A stretch of 9,279 nt of DNA from Bacillota bacterium (GTDB taxonomy: Bacteria; Bacillota; Clostridia; Lachnospirales; Lachnospiraceae): NCBI GenBank assembly GCA_023441145.1, contig JAEZQN010000202.1, positions 1 to 9,279 of the forward strand. Direction: 5' to 3'. A model generated the notes under the pieces. That model was not told where the DNA came from and searched no databases. It worked only from the letters and a program-made list of their open reading frames with translations. How positions within the stretch are numbered: the stretch's first letter is position 1; each line of letters begins with the position of its first letter. The translations under genes were made by a program, and so were the position numbers. Positions 1 through 5,910 of this stretch are shown here, one piece after another.

Positions 1-30
1 ACTCAAGAGAGTGTGGCGGCAGAATTATAG
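1..30 (+). CDS. Possible 3' end of an upstream gene (partial)
   Basis: The frame beginning at base 1 reads TQESVAAEL and then a TAG stop at 28-30. That stop overlaps the AGGAGG ribosome binding site of the following lipoprotein gene, the same arrangement seen between the lipoprotein and response regulator genes. This suggests that the lipoprotein is not the first gene of its operon. Nine residues are too few to identify a family, and the other two plus-strand frames are also open here, so the call rests on the stop/RBS geometry alone. Confidence 0.35.
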   Translation, partial: TQESVAAEL

Positions 31-34
31 GAGG
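29..34 (+). promoter_or_regulatory. Ribosome binding site that sets the lipoprotein start
   Basis: AGGAGG lies 6 bases before the ATG at 41. This decides for the ATG at 41 over the in-frame GTG at 11, which has no such site and would put ten charged and aromatic residues before the lipoprotein signal peptide. Confidence 0.85.
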
Positions 35-40
35 TTGTAT

Positions 41-1975
41 ATGAGAAAAATGAAAGTCATTTCAGTACTTTTAGCTGCTGCTTTAGTAATGTCATCCTGT
101 AGCGGTGAGAATACTGAATCCAAAGATAAGAATCAAGCTACAAGTGATGAAAATACAACAAGTACAGTAGAGCCAATATCGAAAGCGGATATTACAGCTG
201 CAGATATGTTTTCTTCTAGAGATACAGATGGAAGCTTCGAGGAAAGTAGCTCTGTGAAGATACAGTTAAAGGACAAGGAGTCATCCTCAGACTCTAAAGC
301 GGTTACCATAACAGATAATGTAATCACCATAAAAGACGAAGGTGTATACCTTCTTTCTGGGACTTTGACAGATGGAAGAATTGAAGTTGCTGCAGAAAAC
401 ACCGATAAGGTGCAACTAGTACTTAACGGAGTGACCATTAGTAGTAAAACCTCTGCTCCAATCTATGTGTCCCAGGCGGACAAGGTATTTATCACCTTAA
501 AGGAAGGCACAGAGAATACCATTAGTAATGGTGGTAGCTTTACTGCTATCGATGATAATAACATAGACAGTGTCATATTTTCTAAGGACGATTTAACCTT
601 AAATGGCACTGGTTCCTTAACCATTCAGTCTCCAGCAGGACATGGAATCGTGTCAAAGGACGATTTAGTCGTAGGTGGTGGAACCTATAAGATTGAGGCA
701 GCCAGCCATGGAATTACAGGGAAAGATAGTGTAAGAATAGCAGATGGCAATATGACGATTACTTCTGGAAAAGATGGTATTCATGCAGAAAATGCGGATG
801 ATGCCACATTAGGCTTTGTGTATCTTGCAAATGGAACCTATAACCTTACTACTACTGGAGATGGTATCAGTGGAACCTATTACACTTTAGTGGAAAATGG
901 AACCTATACCATTAAGACATCAGGAGAATCTGCAAAAGGAATCAAAGCGACCAATGGACTTGTAATCAATGATGGAACCTTTTCCATAGATGCAACAGAT
1001 GATGCCATTCATTCTAATGGGAATGTAGAAGTATATAACGGAACTTATACCATTTCCTCTGGAGATGACGGCATTCATGCAGATGCTACCTTGACGGTTA
1101 AGGATGGTGCCATTACAATTACAAAAAGCTATGAAGGCTTAGCAGGAAATAATATTGTGATAGAAAGTGGAATCATTAACCTCACGTCTAGTGATGATGG
1201 TCTAAATGCCGCTGGTGGCAATGACCAAAGTGGGTTTAAGGGAATGGGTAGACCAGACCAGTTTAACAGCTCTAGTGACTCTAGTGTTACCATAAGTGGT
1301 GGTACTTTGACTGTCAATGCCCAGGGAGATGGACTAGATTCTAACGGTGCGCTTACCATAAGTGGAGGAACGATTTATGTATCTGGCCCAACAAATGGAG
1401 GCAATGGTGCTTTAGATTACGGCGGTGAAGGTGTCATCACAGGTGGTACTATTATCGCAGCAGGCTCTAGTGGAATGGCACAGAATTTTGGTACAAACTC
1501 AACCCAAGGTGCTATAATGGTAAATATAGATAAACAGTCTAAAGGAAGCACCATCACTTTAAAGGATGCAAATGGGAAAGAGTTGCTTTCCTGGCAACCA
1601 GAAAAGGAATACAGCTCCGTAGTAGTGAGCACTCCGAATATTACTAAAGGCTCCACCTATACCCTAACAGCTGGTACCTCTGAAAATACAATCACCATGG
1701 AGAATATCATCTATGGAGAAGGTATGATGGGAGGACCAGGAGGCTTTAAAGGTGATGCAAACGACTGGACACCAGGTACGAGACCTGAAGGAATGCCAAG
1801 TGGGGAACCAGGTGAATTTCCAGAAGGTATGCCGATGCCAAGCTTTACACCAGGTGAATTTCCAGAAGGTATGCCAATGCCAAGTGGAGATCCAGGTACG
1901 AGACCAGATAGAGATTTCCCAGGGAAAGCGCCTGGAGGCGGTACAGACGCAACAACTCAGGCTACAAGTCAATAA
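41..1975 (+). CDS. Beta-helix carbohydrate-binding-domain lipoprotein (Cthe_2159-like) with repeat tail
   Basis: This is a 644-residue surface lipoprotein. Residues 1-19 form a signal peptide ending in a lipobox (M17-S18-S19-C20), so C20 should be lipidated and the protein held on the outer face of the membrane. A Ser/Thr/Asp/Glu/Lys-rich linker follows to about residue 60. Residues 80-470 are a run of short beta-strand coils carrying repeated NGTYxI/DGTFxI strands and GDGI, KDGI, DDGI and DDGL turns, typical of a right-handed beta-helix; the Asp-rich turns could bind calcium. About 485-555 looks like a small extra beta domain, and 561-644 is a low-complexity Gly/Pro/Glu/Met tail with a 14-residue repeat. 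The match is to the Cthe_2159-type 'carbohydrate-binding domain' family, whose fold resembles polysaccharide lyases. Binding of acidic or cell-wall polysaccharide is therefore plausible, but no catalytic residues can be assigned. It is followed after 11 bases by a two-component system, probably in one operon. Confidence 0.85.
   Translation: MRKMKVISVLLAAALVMSSCSGENTESKDKNQATSDENTTSTVEPISKADITAADMFSSRDTDGSFEESSSVKIQLKDKESSSDSKAVTITDNVITIKDEGVYLLSGTLTDGRIEVAAENTDKVQLVLNGVTISSKTSAPIYVSQADKVFITLKEGTENTISNGGSFTAIDDNNIDSVIFSKDDLTLNGTGSLTIQSPAGHGIVSKDDLVVGGGTYKIEAASHGITGKDSVRIADGNMTITSGKDGIHAENADDATLGFVYLANGTYNLTTTGDGISGTYYTLVENGTYTIKTSGESAKGIKATNGLVINDGTFSIDATDDAIHSNGNVEVYNGTYTISSGDDGIHADATLTVKDGAITITKSYEGLAGNNIVIESGIINLTSSDDGLNAAGGNDQSGFKGMGRPDQFNSSSDSSVTISGGTLTVNAQGDGLDSNGALTISGGTIYVSGPTNGGNGALDYGGEGVITGGTIIAAGSSGMAQNFGTNSTQGAIMVNIDKQSKGSTITLKDANGKELLSWQPEKEYSSVVVSTPNITKGSTYTLTAGTSENTITMENIIYGEGMMGGPGGFKGDANDWTPGTRPEGMPSGEPGEFPEGMPMPSFTPGEFPEGMPMPSGDPGTRPDRDFPGKAPGGGTDATTQATSQ
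680..1048 (+). repeat. Coil-level repeats inside the beta-helix coding region
   Basis: The word GGAACCTAT or a close variant recurs in frame at 680, 833, 872, 899, 974 and 1040. Each copy encodes the Gly-Thr-Tyr/Phe that begins a beta-strand of a helix coil. Similarity at DNA level as well as protein level suggests coil duplication or gene conversion within the gene. Confidence 0.6.
1772..1905 (+). repeat. 42-bp tandem repeat encoding the Pro/Glu/Met tail
   Basis: Bases 1807-1842 and 1849-1884 are copies 42 bp apart that differ at one base (G1834 against A1876). They encode two units of PGEFPEGMPMPS with a two-residue joint. The block is bracketed by two identical copies of CCAGGTACGAGACC at 1772-1785 and 1892-1905, which encode PGTRP. 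The near-identity at nucleotide level points to recent duplication. The tail is probably disordered and may span or contact the cell wall; that role is inference. Confidence 0.8.
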
Positions 1976-1986
1976 GGAGGATTACT

Positions 1987-2661
1987 ATGAGGTTACTACT
2001 TGCAGAGGATGAGCAATCTCTCTCTCGAGCAATCACTACGCTTTTAGTAAAGAACAATTATTCAGTGGATACGGTAAATGATGGCAAGACAGCTTTAGAA
2101 TACCTAGAAACCAACAATTACGATGGGGTAATCTTAGACATCATGATGCCAAAGATGGATGGTATCACCGTTCTTCAAACCATACGTAAGCATGGAAATC
2201 GTGTTCCCGTTCTTATATTGACTGCAAAATCAGAGATTGATGACAAGGTAGAAGGTTTAGACAGTGGAGCCAACGACTATCTGACAAAACCATTTGCAAT
2301 TAGGGAACTTCTAGCGCGGATTCGTGCAATGACTCGCAATACTGTTGAACAGTCAGACTCTAAACTCCATGTAGGAAACATTACCTTAGACTGCGCTAAC
2401 TATACCTTAAGCTCTGCGGTTACGAGCTTTCAGCTTGCCAACAAAGAGTTTCAGATGATTGAGATTCTAATGAGGAATCCTAGGCAGGTTATATCCACCG
2501 AGCAGTTTCTAGAGAAAATATGGGGCTTTGACAGTATTGTGGAAATAGGTGTGGTATGGACCTATATTTCCTATTTAAGGAAGAAATTAATTGCCCTTAG
2601 AGCGGATGTTCAAATTAAGGCTAAGAGAAACATAGGGTATTCCTTGGAGGATGGAGAATGA
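1987..2661 (+). CDS. OmpR/PhoB-family response regulator
   Basis: This 224-residue transcription factor is the output half of a two-component system. The receiver domain (1-115) has the acidic pair E7-D8, phospho-acceptor D51 in ILDIMMPKMDG, switch residue T79 and conserved K101 in LTKPF. The C-terminal winged helix (about 125-220) has the usual EFQMIEILMRNP start, a recognition-helix region near VVWTYISYLRKKL and the wing-ending NIGYSLE. The start is firm: AAGGAGG overlaps the previous stop and lies 6 bases from the ATG. The gene overlaps the kinase gene by ATGA, so the two are translationally coupled and are very likely partners. The target promoters cannot be read from the window; the lipoprotein operon itself is the natural first candidate. 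All receiver catalytic residues are present, so it should be phosphorylated normally. Confidence 0.95.
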   Translation: MRLLLAEDEQSLSRAITTLLVKNNYSVDTVNDGKTALEYLETNNYDGVILDIMMPKMDGITVLQTIRKHGNRVPVLILTAKSEIDDKVEGLDSGANDYLTKPFAIRELLARIRAMTRNTVEQSDSKLHVGNITLDCANYTLSSAVTSFQLANKEFQMIEILMRNPRQVISTEQFLEKIWGFDSIVEIGVVWTYISYLRKKLIALRADVQIKAKRNIGYSLEDGE

Positions 2662-3899
2662 TAAAAAAACTTCAATTAAAATTTATTATTCTATCCATGT
2701 CTTCTCTACTTTGTTTGCTTATCATCATTGTAGGCTCTAGCAATCTACTTAGCTATCGTAAAGTGGTGGATAATGCAGATACCATTCTTCTTACATTAGC
2801 TGAAAATGCAGGAAAGTTCCCTATGATGCTGGACAAGGAGGGACCACCTCCAGATAAAAAAAAGGATTTTCTAAAAGGTTATTCGGGAGAAACTCCATAC
2901 GAATCTCGTTACTTTACGGTAACGGTCTCTGAAGCTGGAGAGGTAATGAATATCAACACAGAACGCATTGCTACCATAGATAAGGATGATGCAGTAGATA
3001 TGGTAGAGGAAGTGTGGGAAAGAAAATCCACTACTGGATTTGAAGATAATTTTCGGTATATCAAGAAGCAGGAGGGAAGCAACTACTTGCTTATCTTCCT
3101 AGATTGTGAAAGAAACCTTTCTACATTTTATACAGGCTTACTATTTAACTGTCTCATTTCCTTTGTTGGGGTTTTAGTGGTCTTTATCATAGTAGTTCTA
3201 TGTTCGAAACGAATTGTAAAGCCCGTGTCAGAAAGCTACGAAAAGCAGAAACAGTTTATCTCTGTGGCAGGCCACGAAATTCGTACCCCATTGACTATCA
3301 TAGATGCTGATACAGAGGTGTTAATGATGGATATTGGTGAAAATGAATGGATTACGGACATTCGGAATCAAACAACTCGCCTCGCAGCATTAACCAATGA
3401 CTTAATTAGCCTCTCAAGATTAGAGGAGCAAAAAGAACAGCTTCAAATGATTGATTTTCCTTTGTCTGATTTAGTAGGAGAAACAGTGCAGTCTTTCCAG
3501 CTATTAGCGCAAAATGCAGGTAGAACCATCGTTACCAATATTCAACCTATGTTGTCTTACTGTGGAGATTCTAACGCTCTCAGGCAGTTAGTGGTAATCC
3601 TACTAGATAATGCAATCAAGTATGCTTCAGAGGAAGGAATCATTCACTTATCCTTAGAAAAGAAGAATCATTCCATCATCCTCTCTGTAGCCAATACCTC
3701 AGAGTCTGTTACTGAAGAGCAATTATCTCATTTCTTTGAGCGATTCTATCGAACGGAGAAATCAAGGAATTCTAACACAGGTGGATATGGATTAGGGCTT
3801 TCTATTGCAAAGGCTATCGTAGCAACTCATAAGGGAAAAATCACTGCCCAAGCTCCAGATGAAAAATCGGTTGTTATTACCGTGGTACTTCATACGTGA
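2658..3899 (+). CDS. Membrane sensor histidine kinase, partner of the preceding regulator
   Basis: This is a 413-residue two-pass membrane kinase. TM1 is about residues 8-31, an extracytoplasmic sensor of roughly 125 residues follows (with a PPPDKKKD segment and ETPYESRYFTV), and TM2 is about 159-182. The linker to the HisKA domain is only about 15 residues, so there is no full HAMP domain. The H-box is FISVAGHEIRTPL with phospho-acceptor H206. The ATPase domain shows the N-box (LLDNAIKY, N318), the F-box FFERFYR and the G2 box GGYGLGLSIAKAI. The G1 position reads VANTSESV (344-351) instead of the usual DxGxG, a degeneration seen in a number of Firmicute kinases. The ATG overlaps the regulator's stop (ATGA), with GGAGG 7 bases upstream. 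The signal sensed is unknown; envelope or cell-wall stress is a guess from the lipoprotein neighbour. Confidence 0.93.
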   Translation: MIKKLQLKFIILSMSSLLCLLIIIVGSSNLLSYRKVVDNADTILLTLAENAGKFPMMLDKEGPPPDKKKDFLKGYSGETPYESRYFTVTVSEAGEVMNINTERIATIDKDDAVDMVEEVWERKSTTGFEDNFRYIKKQEGSNYLLIFLDCERNLSTFYTGLLFNCLISFVGVLVVFIIVVLCSKRIVKPVSESYEKQKQFISVAGHEIRTPLTIIDADTEVLMMDIGENEWITDIRNQTTRLAALTNDLISLSRLEEQKEQLQMIDFPLSDLVGETVQSFQLLAQNAGRTIVTNIQPMLSYCGDSNALRQLVVILLDNAIKYASEEGIIHLSLEKKNHSIILSVANTSESVTEEQLSHFFERFYRTEKSRNSNTGGYGLGLSIAKAIVATHKGKITAQAPDEKSVVITVVLHT

Positions 3900-3935
3900 T
3901 AAGAAAAATGGCTGGTTTATATAAGGATTCTAGGC

Positions 3936-3941
3936 TATAAT
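3936..3941 (+). promoter_or_regulatory. -10 element of the MNT-HEPN promoter
   Basis: A perfect TATAAT lies between the kinase gene and the nucleotidyltransferase gene. The hexamer 17 bases upstream (TGGTTT, 3913-3918) is a poor -35. Transcription would begin near 3948, giving the two-gene module its own promoter. It also makes the GTG at 3960 an unlikely start, because the AGGAG at 3944-3948 would lie at the transcript's very 5' end. Confidence 0.5.
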
Positions 3942-3980
3942 ATAGGAGTGTATAAGTAAGTGAGGGTAGGTGTTCTGACT

Positions 3981-4325
3981 ATGGATACAAGATTAAAAAA
4001 ACTGCCAGATAGGTTTCTTACCACAATAACTCTAGCAAAAGAGAGAATTATTGAGTTTCCTGTACCTGGATTGGTTGACATATGGGTATTTGGAAGTTGC
4101 GAATCAGGACAGGTTAAGTCTACAAGTGATGTAGATTTATGTCTAATTGTAGAAGAGCAAATTACGGATCGTGTACTAAGATCTAAGATAAGAGAGTGTA
4201 CAGATGATTTATTAGTGGATGTGGATTTAATCTTTTATGCAAAAGAGGCTCTTAGTAGCAACGATATCTTTACCAATAATTTAGTCAAAAATCATATCAG
4301 TTTGATGCATGGAGGGGGAGAATGA
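3981..4325 (+). CDS. MNT-type nucleotidyltransferase of a HEPN/MNT pair
   Basis: This is a 114-residue minimal nucleotidyltransferase of the DNA polymerase beta superfamily. The core motif is present: G38-S39 in VFGSCESG, then S49-D50-V51-D52 followed by LCLIV. The third metal-binding acid would be D80 or D82 in LVDVDLIFY. In this family such proteins pair with HEPN proteins; some act as antitoxins that AMP-modify the HEPN partner. The gene overlaps the HEPN gene by ATGA. The start is not certain: a GTG at 3960 would add seven residues (VRVGVLT) and has AGGAG 11 bases upstream. The ATG at 3981 fits the mapped -10 better and has a GAGGGTAGG stretch ending 10 bases upstream. With catalytic residues intact the enzyme is probably active. 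The substrate, whether a protein tyrosine, an RNA or a small molecule, cannot be told from sequence. Confidence 0.85.
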   Translation: MDTRLKKLPDRFLTTITLAKERIIEFPVPGLVDIWVFGSCESGQVKSTSDVDLCLIVEEQITDRVLRSKIRECTDDLLVDVDLIFYAKEALSSNDIFTNNLVKNHISLMHGGGE

Positions 4326-4726
4326 ATAGAAGTTCGTATTATGATGTAGGTATGAACGATTATAGCTATTTTAAGCAGGTAATGTGTGCGAATCTAGATT
4401 TCCCGAATTATAATGGAATTGCAGTACAAGCGCAGCAGATTGTTGAAAAACTGCTCAAATACATTCTGTCGGAATTATGTACAAAGGAAGATAATACTGA
4501 TATTCTTCGCTCACATAAATTAGTTAATTTATATAACACAATTTTATCACAGGATATCGACATAGTGCTAAATAAGGATGATTTGCGATTTTTAACAGAT
4601 TTCTATTATGACGCAAGATGTCCAGGAAATGACTATATTGTGGTTACTATTGAAGATGCTGAGAGAGCAATTGCAATTGTGGACGAGGTAGTACATCAAA
4701 TAGAAATATTAAAAACGGAAAAGTAA
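4322..4726 (+). CDS. HEPN-domain protein, partner of the MNT nucleotidyltransferase
   Basis: This is a 134-residue, mostly helical protein that fits the HEPN domain (PF05168-like). An N-terminal helix has the YYDVGMNDYSYFKQV pattern; a second (about 32-52) carries the AVQAQQIVEKLLKYIL signature of the family; H65 sits in the RSHKLVNLY turn; and DFYYDARCPGNDYI (93-106) is the characteristic late motif, followed by a C-terminal helix with EDAERAIAI. The Rx4-6H ribonuclease motif of toxic HEPN proteins is not found anywhere, so catalysis, if any, would have to use H65 and R99 differently, or the protein may only be a binding partner. GGAGGGGGAG lies directly upstream, the ATGA overlap couples it to the MNT gene, and a strong terminator follows. 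It could be a toxin, or part of a nucleotide-handling complex. Confidence 0.8.
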   Translation: MNRSSYYDVGMNDYSYFKQVMCANLDFPNYNGIAVQAQQIVEKLLKYILSELCTKEDNTDILRSHKLVNLYNTILSQDIDIVLNKDDLRFLTDFYYDARCPGNDYIVVTIEDAERAIAIVDEVVHQIEILKTEK

Positions 4727-4735
4727 ACTTCAACA

Positions 4736-4782
4736 CTCACATACTTTGTAATGCTACAGAGTATGTGAGCGTTTTCTATTTG
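4736..4782 (+). terminator. Rho-independent terminator after the HEPN gene
   Basis: A 15-bp stem pairs 4736-4750 (CTCACATACTTTGTA) with 4755-4769 (TACAGAGTATGTGAG), with one G-T wobble and an ATGC loop. A T-rich run, CGTTTTCTATTT, follows. It ends the MNT-HEPN transcript and isolates the unit from the next gene. Confidence 0.88.
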
Positions 4783-4828
4783 CATATAACTATTAAAATT
4801 ACATATGGCAGAATGTGGCAATATATAG

Positions 4829-4834
4829 TATAAT
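4829..4834 (+). promoter_or_regulatory. Probable -10 element upstream of the zinc-ribbon gene
   Basis: TATAAT at 4829-4834 has no good -35 partner (TGGCAG at 4806-4811 with 17-bp spacing). It would give a leader of about 90 bases, A/T-rich, with no clear structure. A second TATAAT at 4910-4915 is less likely because transcription would start inside the ribosome binding site. Confidence 0.4.
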
Positions 4835-4931
4835 AATGAAAAATAATAAGGTGGGGACAGAATTACAATCTTTAGAAAATGATAAAATGATTTTGTTGTT
4901 AGGATAAAATATAATTTAGGAGGATAATTAT

Positions 4932-5327
4932 ATGAAGAGTATTAAACCTGGACGTGGACCATCAAAAATGGCAGCAGTAGGAGGTATAGGAGCTGCTTTA
5001 TTTGGTGTGTTCTGGTGTATTCTTGCTGCATCAATGGGAGGTTGGGTTATGGTTCCCTTTGGGTTGATATTTGTTGGAATAGCATTATATGGAGCCTACT
5101 ATAATTATAAAAATGCAACAAGTGAGAATCGATATTCTGTTATTGACATCGTGGATGGTGAGGAAGAACCTGACCCATTAAATGAGATGTATGGAAGTAA
5201 GAAAGCTATAAACCAACAGAATATGGATGAGTCGGGTACAAGTGTTACATTTTGCCCATACTGTGGAACAGGTGTTCAGTCCAAATTTGACTTTTGTCCT
5301 AAATGTGGAAAGCAATTGCCTAATTAA
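4932..5327 (+). CDS. Small membrane protein with C-terminal zinc ribbon, function unknown
   Basis: This 131-residue protein has two hydrophobic stretches, about 13-34 and 37-60, joined by a very short turn that would form a membrane hairpin. A soluble acidic linker (about 65-100, with DGEEEPDP) follows, and then a zinc ribbon: C108-x2-C111, ten residues, C122-x2-C125, in the form FCPYCG and FCPKCG. Such double-CxxC ribbons bind one zinc and are common at the ends of small clostridial membrane proteins, where they serve in protein contacts. Charge distribution suggests that the ribbon lies in the cytoplasm. The start is supported by AGGAGG 8 bases before the ATG. The gene runs in the same direction as the XRE gene 100 bases downstream, which may use its own promoter. 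No enzymatic motif is visible and I do not assign a function. Confidence 0.85.
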   Translation: MKSIKPGRGPSKMAAVGGIGAALFGVFWCILAASMGGWVMVPFGLIFVGIALYGAYYNYKNATSENRYSVIDIVDGEEEPDPLNEMYGSKKAINQQNMDESGTSVTFCPYCGTGVQSKFDFCPKCGKQLPN

Positions 5328-5334
5328 GTAGTAG

Positions 5335-5382
5335 TGCAACTAGAATGCAACCAATAATTGCGCTATAGTTGGTGGATGCAAC
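5335..5382 (+). repeat. TGCAAC repeats upstream of the first XRE gene
   Basis: TGCAAC occurs at 5335, 5346 and 5377, spaced by 11 and 31 bases, roughly one and three turns of the helix. The middle copy extends to GCAACCAA, and ACCAA at 5350-5354 faces TTGGT at 5369-5373. The last copy falls where the -35 region of the promoter below would be. A regulator binding site, perhaps for autoregulation, is possible but unproven. Confidence 0.35.
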
Positions 5383-5393
5383 AGTGTTATTCT

Positions 5394-5402
5394 TGCTAGA
5401 AT
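5394..5402 (+). promoter_or_regulatory. Extended -10 promoter of the first XRE gene
   Basis: TGCTAGAAT matches the extended -10 form TGnTAnAAT. No convincing -35 is seen, as expected for extended -10 promoters. Transcription would begin near 5409, a few bases before the AAGGAGG at 5415-5421. Confidence 0.4.
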
Positions 5403-5428
5403 AAAGCCAATAGAAAGGAGGCTAAATG

Positions 5429-5776
5429 ATGGAGTTAGGACTTTTAGGTGTATTATATATTATCATTGGTCTTACGATTCCGATTCTATTGGTAGTGTTA
5501 TTTGTACTTCTTATTCGTGCCCTATTAAAATATCTCAAATCAAAAGAGGTCAGGAAAGAGAAAGCTTTAGTAAGACATTCTCTAGGAGAAGTACTAAAAG
5601 AACACCGTGTACAATGTAAGATGACGCAGGAGTTTGTGGCAGAGACCATAGGAGTTAGCAGGCAAGCTGTTTCAAAGTGGGAGAGCGGTAATTCAGATCC
5701 AAGTACATCTAATTTATTTGCAATAGCCAAGTTATATGGCATATCTGTGGAGGAACTATTAAAAGAAGTGGAATAA
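5429..5776 (+). CDS. Membrane-anchored XRE-family regulator (N-terminal helix, C-terminal HTH)
   Basis: This is a 115-residue protein in two parts. Residues about 5-32 form one very hydrophobic membrane helix, followed by a basic stretch (LLKYLKSKEVRKEK) that should stay in the cytoplasm. Residues 53-110 are a Cro/C1-type HTH, with MTQEFVAETIGVSRQAVSKWE as helices 2 and 3 and the usual LFAIAKLYGISVEELL ending. It would bind DNA while tethered to the membrane; there is no separate ligand domain. This layout recurs in many clostridia as a small uncharacterised regulator. Two ATGs stand in tandem (5426 and 5429); the second lies 7 bases from AAGGAGG and is preferred over the first, which lies 4 bases away. 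A hairpin 17 bases after the stop closes the unit. The target is unknown; its own promoter, with TGCAAC repeats, is one candidate. Confidence 0.85.
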   Translation: MELGLLGVLYIIIGLTIPILLVVLFVLLIRALLKYLKSKEVRKEKALVRHSLGEVLKEHRVQCKMTQEFVAETIGVSRQAVSKWESGNSDPSTSNLFAIAKLYGISVEELLKEVE

Positions 5777-5792
5777 CTAGAACAAGATAGGG

Positions 5793-5826
5793 ATACCCCT
5801 ATACGATATTTTGTGTAGGGGTATTT
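5793..5826 (+). terminator. Hairpin terminator after the first XRE gene
   Basis: ATACCCCTATAC (5793-5804) pairs with GTGTAGGGGTAT (5813-5824) over 12 bp with one G-T wobble and an 8-base loop. The T-run after it is short (TTT), so termination may be partial. It separates the XRE gene from azlC. Confidence 0.6.
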
Positions 5827-5844
5827 CCATGAACAAAAATAATG

Positions 5845-5850
5845 TATAAT
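5845..5850 (+). promoter_or_regulatory. Probable -10 element of the azlCD operon
   Basis: TATAAT lies 60 bases before the azlC ATG, just after the hairpin, with no clear -35. Transcription would start near 5857, which rules out the in-frame ATG at 5842 as the translation start. Confidence 0.45.
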
Positions 5851-5910
5851 GAATGCATAATCTTTACATACAATAACTCTAATGTAGAGGAAGAGAGAGG
5901 TAAGAAGTAT

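Noticed and set aside
680..1048. Spaced GGAACCTAT repeats as a possible CRISPR-like array
   Set aside because: They are in frame, unevenly spaced, only about 9 bases long and encode beta-helix strands.
133..1972. Several minus-strand open frames opposite the lipoprotein gene
   Set aside because: They lack ribosome binding sites and recognisable domains, and mirror the biased codon use and repeats of the plus-strand gene.
1752..2012. Open frame of 86 codons overlapping the lipoprotein tail and the regulator start
   Set aside because: It is an alternate reading of the 42-bp repeat; its composition is repeat-driven and it has no ribosome binding site.
4806..4820. TGGCAG-n-TGGCA resembling a sigma-54 promoter
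   Set aside because: The GG-to-GC spacing is one base short of the -24/-12 requirement and the second element is TGGC, not TTGC; a TATAAT nearby explains the region better.
5842..5910. N-terminal extension of azlC from the upstream ATG
   Set aside because: It contains the likely -10 element, has no ribosome binding site and adds residues not typical of AzlC.
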